64,000 nt of DNA, from NCBI RefSeq assembly GCF_001543325.1, contig NZ_CP013355.1:1394001-1458000 (forward strand), written 5' to 3'. The notes below the pieces were generated by a model, which was not told where the DNA came from, did not search any database, and saw nothing but the letters and a program-made list of their open reading frames with translations. Shown piece by piece: positions 47,785 to 56,361 of this stretch. The translations under genes and the position numbers were made by a program. This DNA comes from Lutibacter profundi. GTDB taxonomy: Bacteria; Bacteroidota; Bacteroidia; Flavobacteriales; Flavobacteriaceae. The stretch's first letter is position 1, and each line of letters begins with the position of its first letter.

Positions 47785-48681
47785 CTAAAAGTACCCTTGT
47801 TGTTTTCGTTTTTCCATTGCAGATTCAGAACGTTTATCGTCAATTCGAGCACCACGTTCTGAAATACTTGAATCTCTAATTTCAGCAACAACCTCACTAA
47901 TTGTTGCAGCATAAGAATCTACCGCTGCGGTACAACTCATATCACCCACCGTTCTAAAACGAACCATGCGTTCTTCTACTTCTTCTTCTTCATCTTTATA
48001 CACAAAATCTGAGTGAGACCAAATCATTCCATCACGAATAAAAACAGCTCGTTTATGTGCAAAGTAAATTGAAGGAATCTCTAAATTTTCATTTTCAATA
48101 TAAGTCCAAACATCTAATTCAGTCCAATTTGAAATTGGGAAAACACGTACATTTTGTCCCAAATCAATATTTCCATTTAACATATCAAATAGTTCTGGTC
48201 GTTGATTTTTTTCATCCCATTGACCAAAGTCATCACGTACTGAAAATATACGTTCTTTAGCTCTTGCTTTTTCCTCATCTCTACGAGCACCTCCAATACA
48301 AGCATCAAATTTAAATTCTTCAATTGCATCTAAAAGTGTAGTAGTTTGTAGCATATTTCTACTTGAATACCTTCCTGTTTCTTCTTTTACTTTTCCTTGA
48401 TCAATAGAATCTTGAACATTTCTAACAATTAATTCTAAGCCTAATTCTTCAACTAATTTATCTCTAAATGCAATCGTTTCTGGAAAATTATGTCCTGTAT
48501 CAATATGCATTAAAGGAAATGGTATTTTAGCCGGATAAAAGGCTTTTTCAGCCAATCTAACTAAGGTAATTGAATCTTTTCCTCCTGAAAACAACAATAC
48601 AGGTTTTTCAAATTGTGCAGCAACTTCTCTCATAATGTAAATTGCTTCGTTTTCTAAATCGTTAATATGTAATTTATCTGT
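47785..48681 (-). CDS. cysD: Sulfate adenylyltransferase, catalytic subunit
   Basis: A PP-loop ATP pyrophosphatase-type enzyme of 298 residues. It has LLFSGGKDSITLVRLAEKAF, MHIDTGHNFPETIAFRD, CIGGARRDEEKARAKERIFS and a C-terminal RGARIDDKRSESAMEKRKQ segment. I chose the ATG at 48681 (MTDKLHIND), which starts after the cysH stop; the longer GTG frame would overlap cysH. It is the partner of CysN just downstream. Confidence 0.95.
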   Translation of the reverse strand, partial: TDKLHINDLENEAIYIMREVAAQFEKPVLLFSGGKDSITLVRLAEKAFYPAKIPFPLMHIDTGHNFPETIAFRDKLVEELGLELIVRNVQDSIDQGKVKEETGRYSSRNMLQTTTLLDAIEEFKFDACIGGARRDEEKARAKERIFSVRDDFGQWDEKNQRPELFDMLNGNIDLGQNVRVFPISNWTELDVWTYIENENLEIPSIYFAHKRAVFIRDGMIWSHSDFVYKDEEEEVEERMVRFRTVGDMSCTAAVDSYAATISEVVAEIRDSSISERGARIDDKRSESAMEKRKQQGYF

Positions 48682-48694
48682 CATTTTTACGGTT

Positions 48695-49312
48695 TTATGA
48701 GTGCAATCCACATTCTCTATTTTCTAAAACTTTTGTTGGGTCAAAATAAGTAAACTCATTTGGGAGCTCATTTACTTTTAAGTAACTGTCTAACTGTTCA
48801 TCTGTCCAATGATAAAACGGACTCACTTTTAGAATTCCGTTTTTACTTAATGAAACAACACCAATACTATTTCTAAAAGCGGTTTGCCCTTTGCGTAAAT
48901 TGGTAAACCAAACATCAGGTTTATGCTCTTTCATTGCTCTATTAAAGGGTTCTAATTTAACTTGCTCAGTAAATAATATATGTAAAGGGTCATCTATTTG
49001 AGGTATTCCAATAGTTACATCTCTATGTGCTGAAGTTTGTTTTGGTACGTATAAATGAATGTTTAAATTTAGTGTATCAATCAATTCATTTGCATGAGCG
49101 TATGTTTGAGGTGTATTATAACCCGTATCGCACCATATGACCTTCAAATTTGCATCAACGTTAACACAAGCGTGTAAAATTGCTACTTCATAAGGCCTAA
49201 AATTAGTGGTAACTATTGGGTTCTTAGCTATACTTAATGCCCAAGAAATTATTTGCTCTGGCGTTCTATCTTGTAATTCTTTATTTAGTTTTTCTATATT
49301 TAAATCTTTCAT
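48695..49312 (-). CDS. cysH: PAPS-type phosphoadenylylsulfate reductase
   Basis: Reduces activated sulfate to sulfite with thioredoxin. The ~205-residue protein has the PP-loop-related start (IVTTNFRPYEVAILHAC), WCDTGYNTPQTYAHA, and the C-terminal catalytic RECGLHS. The paired cysteines that hold the Fe4S4 cluster in APS reductases are missing; only three Cys are present in all. By this rule it should use PAPS, yet no cysC APS kinase is in the window. I chose the ATG at 49312. It is followed by cysD and preceded by the DUF2061 gene. Confidence 0.92.
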   Translation of the reverse strand: MKDLNIEKLNKELQDRTPEQIISWALSIAKNPIVTTNFRPYEVAILHACVNVDANLKVIWCDTGYNTPQTYAHANELIDTLNLNIHLYVPKQTSAHRDVTIGIPQIDDPLHILFTEQVKLEPFNRAMKEHKPDVWFTNLRKGQTAFRNSIGVVSLSKNGILKVSPFYHWTDEQLDSYLKVNELPNEFTYFDPTKVLENRECGLHS

Positions 49313-49323
49313 TATCAATTATT

Positions 49324-49593
49324 TTAATGCTTGCCCCATTTTATTAAATTCCAAACTCTCTCGTGAAAAAAGTAAAGGACCATTTTAGTTACAACTTCAA
49401 CCAACCCTATTGATAATGCCATTGTAATTTTACCCGTTATAAACCAAGAAATTAAAATGGTATCAATGGTACCAACTATTCTCCAACTTATTGCTTTAAC
49501 AATGCTACGTGTTGCCGTCTCTGAATTTTTAACAGCTTTGAAACTCTTTTCAGATTTTGTATTGCTTGAAGTGAAAATTTGATCTATTATCAT
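49324..49593 (-). CDS. DUF2061 small membrane protein
   Basis: An 89-residue protein with two hydrophobic segments and the DUF2061 core: RSIVKAISWRIVGTIDTILI and IGLVEVVTKMVLYFFHERVW. It is the first gene of the sulfate-assimilation operon, 5 bp before cysH. Members often neighbour cys genes in Bacteroidota and Proteobacteria, so a role linked to sulfate or sulfite handling at the membrane has been suspected, but no function is proven. Confidence 0.86.
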   Translation of the reverse strand: MIIDQIFTSSNTKSEKSFKAVKNSETATRSIVKAISWRIVGTIDTILISWFITGKITMALSIGLVEVVTKMVLYFFHERVWNLIKWGKH

Positions 49594-49618
49594 TTTATTG
49601 TTTCTCCTTTTGTAGCGG

Positions 49619-49649
49619 CAAACTTACATGTTTTTTATTACTCTAGCAA
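49619..49649 (-). promoter_or_regulatory. Promoter of the sulfate-assimilation operon
   Basis: TTG (49647-49649) and TAAGTTTG (49619-49626) are 20 bp apart, a perfect consensus match on the minus strand, 25 bases before the DUF2061 ATG. All seven genes down to 42912 are tightly spaced and could be transcribed from it. Confidence 0.75.
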
Positions 49650-49714
49650 GTCGATAGGGTAATAGTTTTAATGAGTGTGAAAATTTTACACATTACTCTA
49701 AATAACCATAAAAT

Positions 49715-50884
49715 TTAACTATTTAGCGCTTGATTAATATCATTTATTATATCTGAAATATGTTCTAAACCAACTGAAATTCGAACCAAACCAGGCGTAA
49801 TTCCTGCTGCCAATTGTTCTTCTTTTGACAATTTACTATGCGTTGTAGATGCAGGATGCGTAACTATAGTTCTAGTGTCACCCAAATTTGCTGATAATGA
49901 GCACATTTTAATGGTATTTAAAAAGTTTTTACCAGCTTCTAATCCTCCTTTTACTTCTATAGCCAAAATATTCCCCCCTAATTTCATTTGCTTTTTAGCA
50001 ATTTTAAACTGAGGATGCGATTTTAAAAATGGATATTTTACTGTCGAAACTTCTGCATGATTTTCTAAAAATTTAGCTAATTCTAATGCGTTTTCACAAT
50101 GTTTTTCAAGGCGTACTGCCAAAGTTTCCAAACTTTTAGACAATACCCAAGCATTAAAAGGCGATAACGCCGGACCTGTATTACGAGAAAATAAATAGAT
50201 TTCTCTAATCAACTCTTTACTTCCAACTACAACTCCACCTAAAACGCGCCCTTGACCGTCCATTAATTTGGTTGCTGAATGTATTACTAAATTGGCTCCA
50301 TATTTAATAGGTTGTTGTATGTATGGCGTTGCAAAACAATTATCTATTACCAGTAACAAATTGTATTTTTTAGCAATGTTACCTAACAGCTCTAAGTCAA
50401 TAATATCAACACCTGGGTTTGTAGGAGATTCAGCATATAAAATTTTGGTTGTAGGTTGAATTAAACTTTCTATTTCATCAGGATTATTGATATCAAAATA
50501 AGAAGTTGTAATATTCCATTTTGGAAAATAGTTGGTAAATAAGGTATGCGTTGAACCAAAAACAGAACGAGCAGAAACAATATGATCTCCACTATTTAAC
50601 AATGCTGCAAACGTAGAAAATACTGCAGCCATACCAGTTGCAAAAGCGTAACCATCTTCTGCGCCTTCCATTTGCACCACTTTTTGAACAAATTCTGTAG
50701 TATTTGGGTTGCTAAAACGAGAGTAAATATTGCGCTCTTTTTCTTCTGTAAACGAGGCTCTCATTTCTTCAGCATTTTCAAAAACAAAACTTGAAGTTAA
50801 ATATAAAGGTGTTGAATGTTCTTGAAATTGTGAACGTTCTAATTGTGTTCTAATTGCGTCTGTTTCAAAATGATGTTTACTCAT
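49715..50884 (-). CDS. metZ: O-acyl-homoserine sulfhydrylase (MetZ-type)
   Basis: A PLP enzyme of the Cys/Met gamma family, 389 residues. It would join O-acetylhomoserine and sulfide (from the cys operon just downstream) to homocysteine. It shows IRTQLERSQFQEHSTPLYLT, YSRFSNPNTTEF, FATGMAAVFSTFAALL, YAESPTNPGVDI and the PLP Lys in VIHSATKLMDGQGRVLGG. The QEHSTPLYLTSSF start and KLMDGQGR favour the MetZ/sulfhydrylase type over cystathionine gamma-synthase. It follows metX-thrA on the same strand. Confidence 0.92.
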   Translation of the reverse strand: MSKHHFETDAIRTQLERSQFQEHSTPLYLTSSFVFENAEEMRASFTEEKERNIYSRFSNPNTTEFVQKVVQMEGAEDGYAFATGMAAVFSTFAALLNSGDHIVSARSVFGSTHTLFTNYFPKWNITTSYFDINNPDEIESLIQPTTKILYAESPTNPGVDIIDLELLGNIAKKYNLLLVIDNCFATPYIQQPIKYGANLVIHSATKLMDGQGRVLGGVVVGSKELIREIYLFSRNTGPALSPFNAWVLSKSLETLAVRLEKHCENALELAKFLENHAEVSTVKYPFLKSHPQFKIAKKQMKLGGNILAIEVKGGLEAGKNFLNTIKMCSLSANLGDTRTIVTHPASTTHSKLSKEEQLAAGITPGLVRISVGLEHISDIINDINQALNS

Positions 50885-51090
50885 AATATTTAGTATTTGT
50901 TGTTCTATCTGTTTTATTATTTACTTTTATTAAAACGAAGACTTGATTTTTGCTCCTTATTCTATTTAATCTTCGTTGTTTCCCTTTTGCTTTCCAACAA
51001 AGAGATTACTACAGTTGTGCTATTTCAACTCCACTCAGCAACCACTCCTTCTCAATGCTAGCACTCTTCCATCTTTCTTTAGTCTTCTCT

Positions 51091-51176
51091 TGGGCGTTCC
51101 CTTTCAGGTCGCGCTATTCGTTATACCTTTTTTTTCATTTTATTTCAAAAAAGGGTGCCACTACTATCGCTAACGC
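51091..51176. repeat. Dispersed GGCGTT...AACGC element, copy 3
   Basis: Near-identical to the element at 38567-38650 (shared CGTTCCCTTTCAGGTCGCGC and CTATCGCTAACGCA words). It occupies the 333-bp gap between metX-thrA and metZ; the rest of that gap (50885-51090) shows no feature I can name. Confidence 0.8.
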
Positions 51177-51217
51177 ATTACCAACCTAACAGGTTTTAAA
51201 AAACTATTAAGTACATT

Positions 51218-54200
51218 TTAACTCTTATCTGCTAACCTTAAAATATCTCCAAAAACACCCCTGGCAGTAACTGCAGCACCCGCACCTGCTCCTTGAATAA
51301 CCAACGGTTTCTCACCATAAGATTCTGTATAAATTTCAAAAATAGCATCGGCTCCTTGTAATTGACCTAAAGCACTATTAGCAGGAACAGAAATTAATTT
51401 CACTTCTAAATTTCCTTTTTCTTGCTGTAAATCACCTGATAAATCACCTATATATCGAAGCACATGATTTTCTTTCTGACGGTTCTTTATACGTTGATAG
51501 TATGCGTCCATTGTATTTAAATTATCTAAAAATTCTATCGCTGTTCCTTCTCTTAAATTTTCCGGAATTAAATTTTGAATTTTAACATCTTCAAATTCAT
51601 TTTGTAAATCTAGTTCACGTGCTAAAATCAGCAATTTTCTTCCTACATCATTTCCACATAAATCTTCACGAGGATCTGGTTCTGTATATCCATGTCCTAT
51701 CGCCTCTTGTAAAATTTCAGAAAATGGTCTGTCTTGAACCGAAAAATTATTAAATAAATAACTCAATGAGCCCGAAAAAACACCACGTATTCTTGTAATA
51801 TTTTCGCCTGAATCATGTAATAATTTAATGGTTTCAATTAATGGTAATCCTGCACCAACATTGGTTTCGTATAAATATGATTTTTTGTTTTCTGTAATTT
51901 TTTCTCGAAGCAATTTATATTCAGAATAACTAACCGTATTGGCTATTTTGTTTGATGAAATTAAATCGAATCCATTTTCTATAAGGTCTAAATAATTTTT
52001 AACAAACTCACTACTTGCAGTATTATCAATGGCAATTAAATTTTCTAAATGATGTTTTTCAGCAAAATTTATAACATCATTTATCGTGTAATTTTTTAAA
52101 GAATTCTCTTCAAATTTACTTTCCCAATTGGTTGAAATTCCATTTTTATTTAGCAAAATAGTAGTTGAATTTGCAACAGCAAAAATAGTTAGCTTTATAT
52201 TTTTACGCTTTAAAATATTTTGTTGGCTCTTAAAAATTTGTGCTATTAAAGTTCCTCCAACCAACCCTTTTCCAAAAATAGCAATGTTAATATTTTTAGA
52301 AACGCCAAATATTTCACCGTGAATTACATTTGTGGCTTTATGTAAATCTGTTCTTTTTACCACCAAGCAAACATTTTCTCCTGTAATCGTATTGTTTATT
52401 AATATAGGTGTTATATTATTTTTTATTAATGCGCTATAAGGCTGATTAAATGAATACAAACTTTGGCCTATAATTGATATTACCGAAACATTTTTAGTAC
52501 TATAAATTTGACTAATATCCTTACTTTCAAATTCTTTTTCAAACTCTTTTTCTAATGTAATTTTTGCTTTATTTCCATCTTTAGCATCTACAATAAAACC
52601 TATCCCTCTTTCTGAAGAACCTTGAGAAATAATACTAACACTAATATTTTCTTTAGCTAACGCACCAAAAATTCGCCCATCAACTCCAACTTTTCCTAAT
52701 AAACCTCTACCAACTATATTTACCAAGGCAACTTCTTCTTGAACTGATAATGATTTAATACCGCCTCTTTCAGTTTCAGAACTAATTAAAGTACCTTGAT
52801 TATCTAGGTCAAACGTATTTAAAATTCGCAATGGAATATTTTTTTCAATTAATGGAATAATTGTTTTTGCATGTAAAATATCTGTGCCAAAATTTGCCAT
52901 TTCATTGGCTTCTTGATAGGTTAGTTTTTCTATTTTCTTTGCATTCTCAACCAAATCTGGATTTGCGGTGTAAATTCCATTTAAATGTGTATAATTTTGA
53001 AGTTCCTCTGCATTTAAAAAATTAGCTATCAAAGCGGCTGTATAATTACTTCCGTTTCTTCCCAAGGTGGTGGTTTCTCCTTGTAAATTAGAAGCTATAA
53101 AACCGGCTATTATTTGAGTTGTACCACTGTTATTCTTGTTAAAATATTCAATTACGTTTTCTTTTGAAATACTGTGAAGAGGTTGTGCTTTTCCAAATGT
53201 ATTATTGGTTTTTATAAGTGTACGTGTATCTACAAAGTTAGCTTTAACACCTTGCTTGTTTAATAAAAAAGCAATTAATTTCCCCGATAAAATTTCTCCT
53301 TGAGAAAGCACTTGATCTTTTATCTTTGGACTATAATCACCAAGTAAGCTTACACCTTTAAAAGTTTCTTCTAGTAATTTAAACTCCTTAGAAAAATCAA
53401 TCGTTTCATCAATTACTGTTTGGTAGCCTTTAAGTGCTTCAAACTCTTCTTCATAGGGTAAATTATTTTTTGCTTTTTCTAAAATAGCTTCTAAGTAATC
53501 TGTTGTTTTTCCCCTAGCAGAAACAACAACAGTTATGTTCTCCCCTTCATTTATTTTATTTTTAATTATAGCTAACGTATTGTTTAATCCAATCCCATTT
53601 GCTAATGATTTTCCTCCAAACTTTATAACTTTCATTTTATTATTTCTATGGCTTTTCTTAAAAATTGGTGCTATTATATTTTCTAATTGTTGATATTCTA
53701 TTAAAAAAGCATCGTGCCCATGTACTGAATTAATTTCGTTATACGTAACATTCGGATTTAGCAATGCTAATTTTTTTTGTGTTTCTCTATTTTCTTCAGC
53801 AGTAAAAAACAAATCAGAATCTACCCCAACAATATGAATATTCGCTTTAATTGAGTTTAATATATTTTCATCTCTACCCTTAGTAACATCAATTGTTTTT
53901 AATAACTGATTCATTAATTTATAGGCAGATAACTGAAAACGTTCTTGCAGTTTATTACCGTGATGCAACAACCAACTTTCAACATTAAAAATTTCTAAGT
54001 CTTCATTTTTTGAGCGTTGAAAACGTTCTTTAAAAGATTCAGGAGTTCTATAGCACAACATGGCATGCATGCGAGCATCATGAACCGGATTACTTGAATT
54101 TGTTAAAAATTGTTCTTGTATTTGACAATTCGCAATAAGCCAGTCTGTTGATTTCCAATCTGTTGCAACAACAATCAAATGTTTAGTAACTTCAGGATTT

Positions 54201-54610
54201 AATACCGCCATTTCCCAAGCAATACCACCGCCTAACGAGCCACCTACAATAGCAAACAACTCTTTGATGTGTAATTTTTGAAGTCCAATCAAAAATAATT
54301 GAGCAATATCTTTGGCTATAAAATCTTTATAATTTTCAATTACACATCCATCATATCCATTTCCTGGAATATTAAAAGCTATTACTGTATACTTTTCTGT
54401 ATCTATAACTTTGTTTTCTCCAACAACATCTTTCCACCACCCATTTTCACCAGCTACATTAGAGTTTCCTGTTAGCGCATGATTTATTAGAACAATGGGT
54501 GCTGAATGTAATTTTTTGCCAAATAACTGATAAGAAAGTGTAATCTCTTTATTAACTTTTCCTTTTTCAGAAATAAAGTTGTGTATTGTTATGTATTTTA
54601 ATTGACTCAT
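51218..54610 (-). CDS. Fused homoserine O-acetyltransferase, aspartokinase and homoserine dehydrogenase
   Basis: A 1130-residue three-enzyme fusion. Residues ~1-320 are a MetX-type alpha/beta hydrolase with nucleophile Ser125 in VGGSLGGGIAWE, a late DSD acid and the HGHDAF His. From ~326 (MKVIKFGGKSLANGIG) comes an aspartokinase with two ACT domains. From ~785 (AIFGKGLVGGTLIAQIF) comes homoserine dehydrogenase, with AIDNTASSEFVKNY, SSNKIAN and YTEPDPREDLCGNDVGRKL. It takes aspartate to aspartyl phosphate, aspartate semialdehyde to homoserine, and homoserine to O-acetylhomoserine; only the Asd step is missing. The ATG at 54610 is preferred. A SAM-I riboswitch precedes it and metZ follows. Confidence 0.93.
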   Translation of the reverse strand: MSQLKYITIHNFISEKGKVNKEITLSYQLFGKKLHSAPIVLINHALTGNSNVAGENGWWKDVVGENKVIDTEKYTVIAFNIPGNGYDGCVIENYKDFIAKDIAQLFLIGLQKLHIKELFAIVGGSLGGGIAWEMAVLNPEVTKHLIVVATDWKSTDWLIANCQIQEQFLTNSSNPVHDARMHAMLCYRTPESFKERFQRSKNEDLEIFNVESWLLHHGNKLQERFQLSAYKLMNQLLKTIDVTKGRDENILNSIKANIHIVGVDSDLFFTAEENRETQKKLALLNPNVTYNEINSVHGHDAFLIEYQQLENIIAPIFKKSHRNNKMKVIKFGGKSLANGIGLNNTLAIIKNKINEGENITVVVSARGKTTDYLEAILEKAKNNLPYEEEFEALKGYQTVIDETIDFSKEFKLLEETFKGVSLLGDYSPKIKDQVLSQGEILSGKLIAFLLNKQGVKANFVDTRTLIKTNNTFGKAQPLHSISKENVIEYFNKNNSGTTQIIAGFIASNLQGETTTLGRNGSNYTAALIANFLNAEELQNYTHLNGIYTANPDLVENAKKIEKLTYQEANEMANFGTDILHAKTIIPLIEKNIPLRILNTFDLDNQGTLISSETERGGIKSLSVQEEVALVNIVGRGLLGKVGVDGRIFGALAKENISVSIISQGSSERGIGFIVDAKDGNKAKITLEKEFEKEFESKDISQIYSTKNVSVISIIGQSLYSFNQPYSALIKNNITPILINNTITGENVCLVVKRTDLHKATNVIHGEIFGVSKNINIAIFGKGLVGGTLIAQIFKSQQNILKRKNIKLTIFAVANSTTILLNKNGISTNWESKFEENSLKNYTINDVINFAEKHHLENLIAIDNTASSEFVKNYLDLIENGFDLISSNKIANTVSYSEYKLLREKITENKKSYLYETNVGAGLPLIETIKLLHDSGENITRIRGVFSGSLSYLFNNFSVQDRPFSEILQEAIGHGYTEPDPREDLCGNDVGRKLLILARELDLQNEFEDVKIQNLIPENLREGTAIEFLDNLNTMDAYYQRIKNRQKENHVLRYIGDLSGDLQQEKGNLEVKLISVPANSALGQLQGADAIFEIYTESYGEKPLVIQGAGAGAAVTARGVFGDILRLADKS

Positions 54611-54712
54611 CAATTTTTATTAATAAATTATCAACACCAAAATAGTTGGCTTGATGTACTTAAATAAAATTGTTATGAAAAAAATACAGGGAATTACGTG
54701 AAGTAATTGTGT

Positions 54713-54815
54713 TTGGTTATCTATCCATATTGGTAGAATTTAGCACCTTCTCTATAAAATAAAGGGTTGCTAAGGCTTCACAGGGTCCATTCCCTCTGCC
54801 TTTCTTGATAACAAT
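54713..54815 (-). promoter_or_regulatory. SAM-I (S-box) riboswitch upstream of metX-thrA
   Basis: The minus-strand RNA has AAGAAAGGCAGAGGGAATGG, CCCTGTGAAGCCTTAGCAACC, AGAAGGTGCTAAATTCTACC and a perfect P1 GTTATC/GATAAC. Just downstream an AATTAC/GTAATT hairpin (about 54690-54706) is followed by seven T (54678-54684), a possible weak terminator used as the expression platform. The fused gene starts about 100 bases further on. Confidence 0.93.
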
Positions 54816-54841
54816 AGTCAATAAGTGTATGAACTAAAGCG

Positions 54842-54872
54842 CAAATTAACGTATTAATTTTTTCTCACACAA
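54842..54872 (-). promoter_or_regulatory. Promoter of the metX-thrA leader
   Basis: TTG (54870-54872) and TTAATTTG (54842-54849), 20 bp apart, are one base off consensus, as in the metH leader. The riboswitch starts 27 bases downstream. The divergent metK promoter is within 60 bp. Confidence 0.5.
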
Positions 54873-54906
54873 AACTTTTTAATGCTTTTTAAAATAAAAA
54901 TCATTT

Positions 54907-54940
54907 TTGTTTTTTATGATTTTAAGTTTTTGTAAATTTG
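54907..54940 (+). promoter_or_regulatory. Promoter of metK
   Basis: TTG (54907-54909) and TAAATTTG (54933-54940), 23 bp apart; the -7 box is a perfect match. Transcription should start near 54945, just before the structured leader. Confidence 0.6.
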
Positions 54941-54953
54941 CAATCAATTATTT

Positions 54954-55052
54954 GAGAGGAAGGATTTGAACTGATTGCAACCTCATAAAAAAATGCTAAA
55001 GCAGTAATTATTTACTTCTTTAGACGACCAAAGCAATCAAATTTGACCTCTT
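54954..55052 (+). promoter_or_regulatory. Probable SAM-I/IV-type variant riboswitch before metK
   Basis: Three nested helices can be drawn: P1 GAGAGG/CCTCTT (54954-54959/55047-55052), P2 TGATTGC/GCAATCA (54972-54978/55033-55039) and a long hairpin CTAAAG-AGTAA/TTACT-CTTTAG (54996-55023). Single-stranded GCAACC (54977-54982) and ATGCTAAAG echo the GCAACC and GTGCTAA motifs of the two S-box elements nearby. The leader ends 25 bases before the metK ATG. It differs from SAM-I in size and helix order, so I call it a variant; the class is inferred. Confidence 0.62.
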
Positions 55053-55077
55053 TAATTTAATAAAACAACTTAAAATT

Positions 55078-56334
55078 ATGTCATATTTATTTACGTCAGA
55101 ATCTGTTTCAGAAGGACATCCCGATAAAGTTGCTGATCAAATTTCAGATGCTTTAGTTGATAATTTTTTAGCTTTTGATAAAAACTCTAAAATTGCTTGT
55201 GAGACTTTAGTTACTACAGGGCAAGTTATATTAGCTGGTGAAGTAAAATCTAACACATATTTAGATGTTCAAAAAATAGCTAGAGATGTTATTAACAAAA
55301 TTGGTTATACCAAAAGTGAATACATGTTTGATGGAAATTCATGCGGGGTATTTTCTTCAATTCACGAGCAATCAAAAGATATCAATCAAGGAGTTGATAG
55401 AGATTCCAAAGAACAACAAGGGGCAGGTGACCAAGGAATGATGTTTGGCTATGCAACCAAAGAAACTGAAAATTTTATGCCGTTAGCGTTGGATTTAAGT
55501 CATAAAATATTAGTAGAGTTGGCTGAATTACGAAGAGAAAACAACGAAATTACTTATTTACGCCCAGACTCTAAAAGTCAGGTTACTATTGAATATACTG
55601 ATGACAATGTACCTTTTAGAATTAAAGACATTGTAGTTTCAACACAACACGATGATTTTGGTCCTAATGATGAAGCAATGTTAGCCAAAATTAAAAGCGA
55701 TATTATTGCTATTTTAATTCCAAGAGTACTAACAAAATTACCCGATTCTATAAAAACACTTTTTAATGATACCATTGTGTATCATGTAAATCCAACTGGT
55801 AAATTTGTAATTGGTGGGCCACACGGAGATACAGGCTTAACAGGAAGAAAAATTATTGTTGATACTTACGGAGGAAAAGGAGCTCACGGTGGTGGTGCTT
55901 TCTCAGGAAAAGACCCAAGTAAAGTAGATAGAAGCGCTGCTTACGCTACACGTCATATTGCAAAAAATTTAGTGGCTGCTGGCGTTGCTAATGAAGTTTT
56001 AATTCAAGTTTCCTACGCTATTGGTGTGGTAGAGCCTATGGGTATTTACGTAAATACTTATGGAACTTCAAATGTAAAAGAGTCAGATGGTGAAATTGCC
56101 AAAATTGTAAGTTCTATTTTTGATATGCGCCCTTTTGCAATTGAAAAACGTTTAAAATTACGCCAACCAATGTATTTAGAAACTGCTGCTTACGGGCATA
56201 TGGGTAGAGAAAATGAAATTGTTACCAAAACATTTAAAAATGTAGATGGTACTGAAAAAGTACTAGATGTTGAATTATTTACTTGGGAAAAACTAGATTA
56301 TGTAGAGAAAGTAAAAGATGCTTTTGGGTTGTAA
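55078..56334 (+). CDS. metK: S-adenosylmethionine synthetase
   Basis: Makes SAM from methionine and ATP. The 418-residue protein begins [20 protein letters not shown] and carries [13 protein letters not shown] and [19 protein letters not shown], both hallmark loops. Length and motifs are normal. It is transcribed away from the metX-thrA leader. Its own structured leader probably senses SAM, so enzyme and upstream pathway would be under the same metabolite. mscS follows 27 bp downstream. Confidence 0.97.
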   Translation: MSYLFTSESVSEGHPDKVADQISDALVDNFLAFDKNSKIACETLVTTGQVILAGEVKSNTYLDVQKIARDVINKIGYTKSEYMFDGNSCGVFSSIHEQSKDINQGVDRDSKEQQGAGDQGMMFGYATKETENFMPLALDLSHKILVELAELRRENNEITYLRPDSKSQVTIEYTDDNVPFRIKDIVVSTQHDDFGPNDEAMLAKIKSDIIAILIPRVLTKLPDSIKTLFNDTIVYHVNPTGKFVIGGPHGDTGLTGRKIIVDTYGGKGAHGGGAFSGKDPSKVDRSAAYATRHIAKNLVAAGVANEVLIQVSYAIGVVEPMGIYVNTYGTSNVKESDGEIAKIVSSIFDMRPFAIEKRLKLRQPMYLETAAYGHMGRENEIVTKTFKNVDGTEKVLDVELFTWEKLDYVEKVKDAFGL

Positions 56335-56361
56335 TATATTTAATTAACTATTTTTTTACTT

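Noticed and set aside
50885..51090. A further SAM riboswitch before metZ
   Set aside because: Some GTGCTAGC and GGTTGC words occur on the minus strand, but no P1 helix or S-box core could be drawn.
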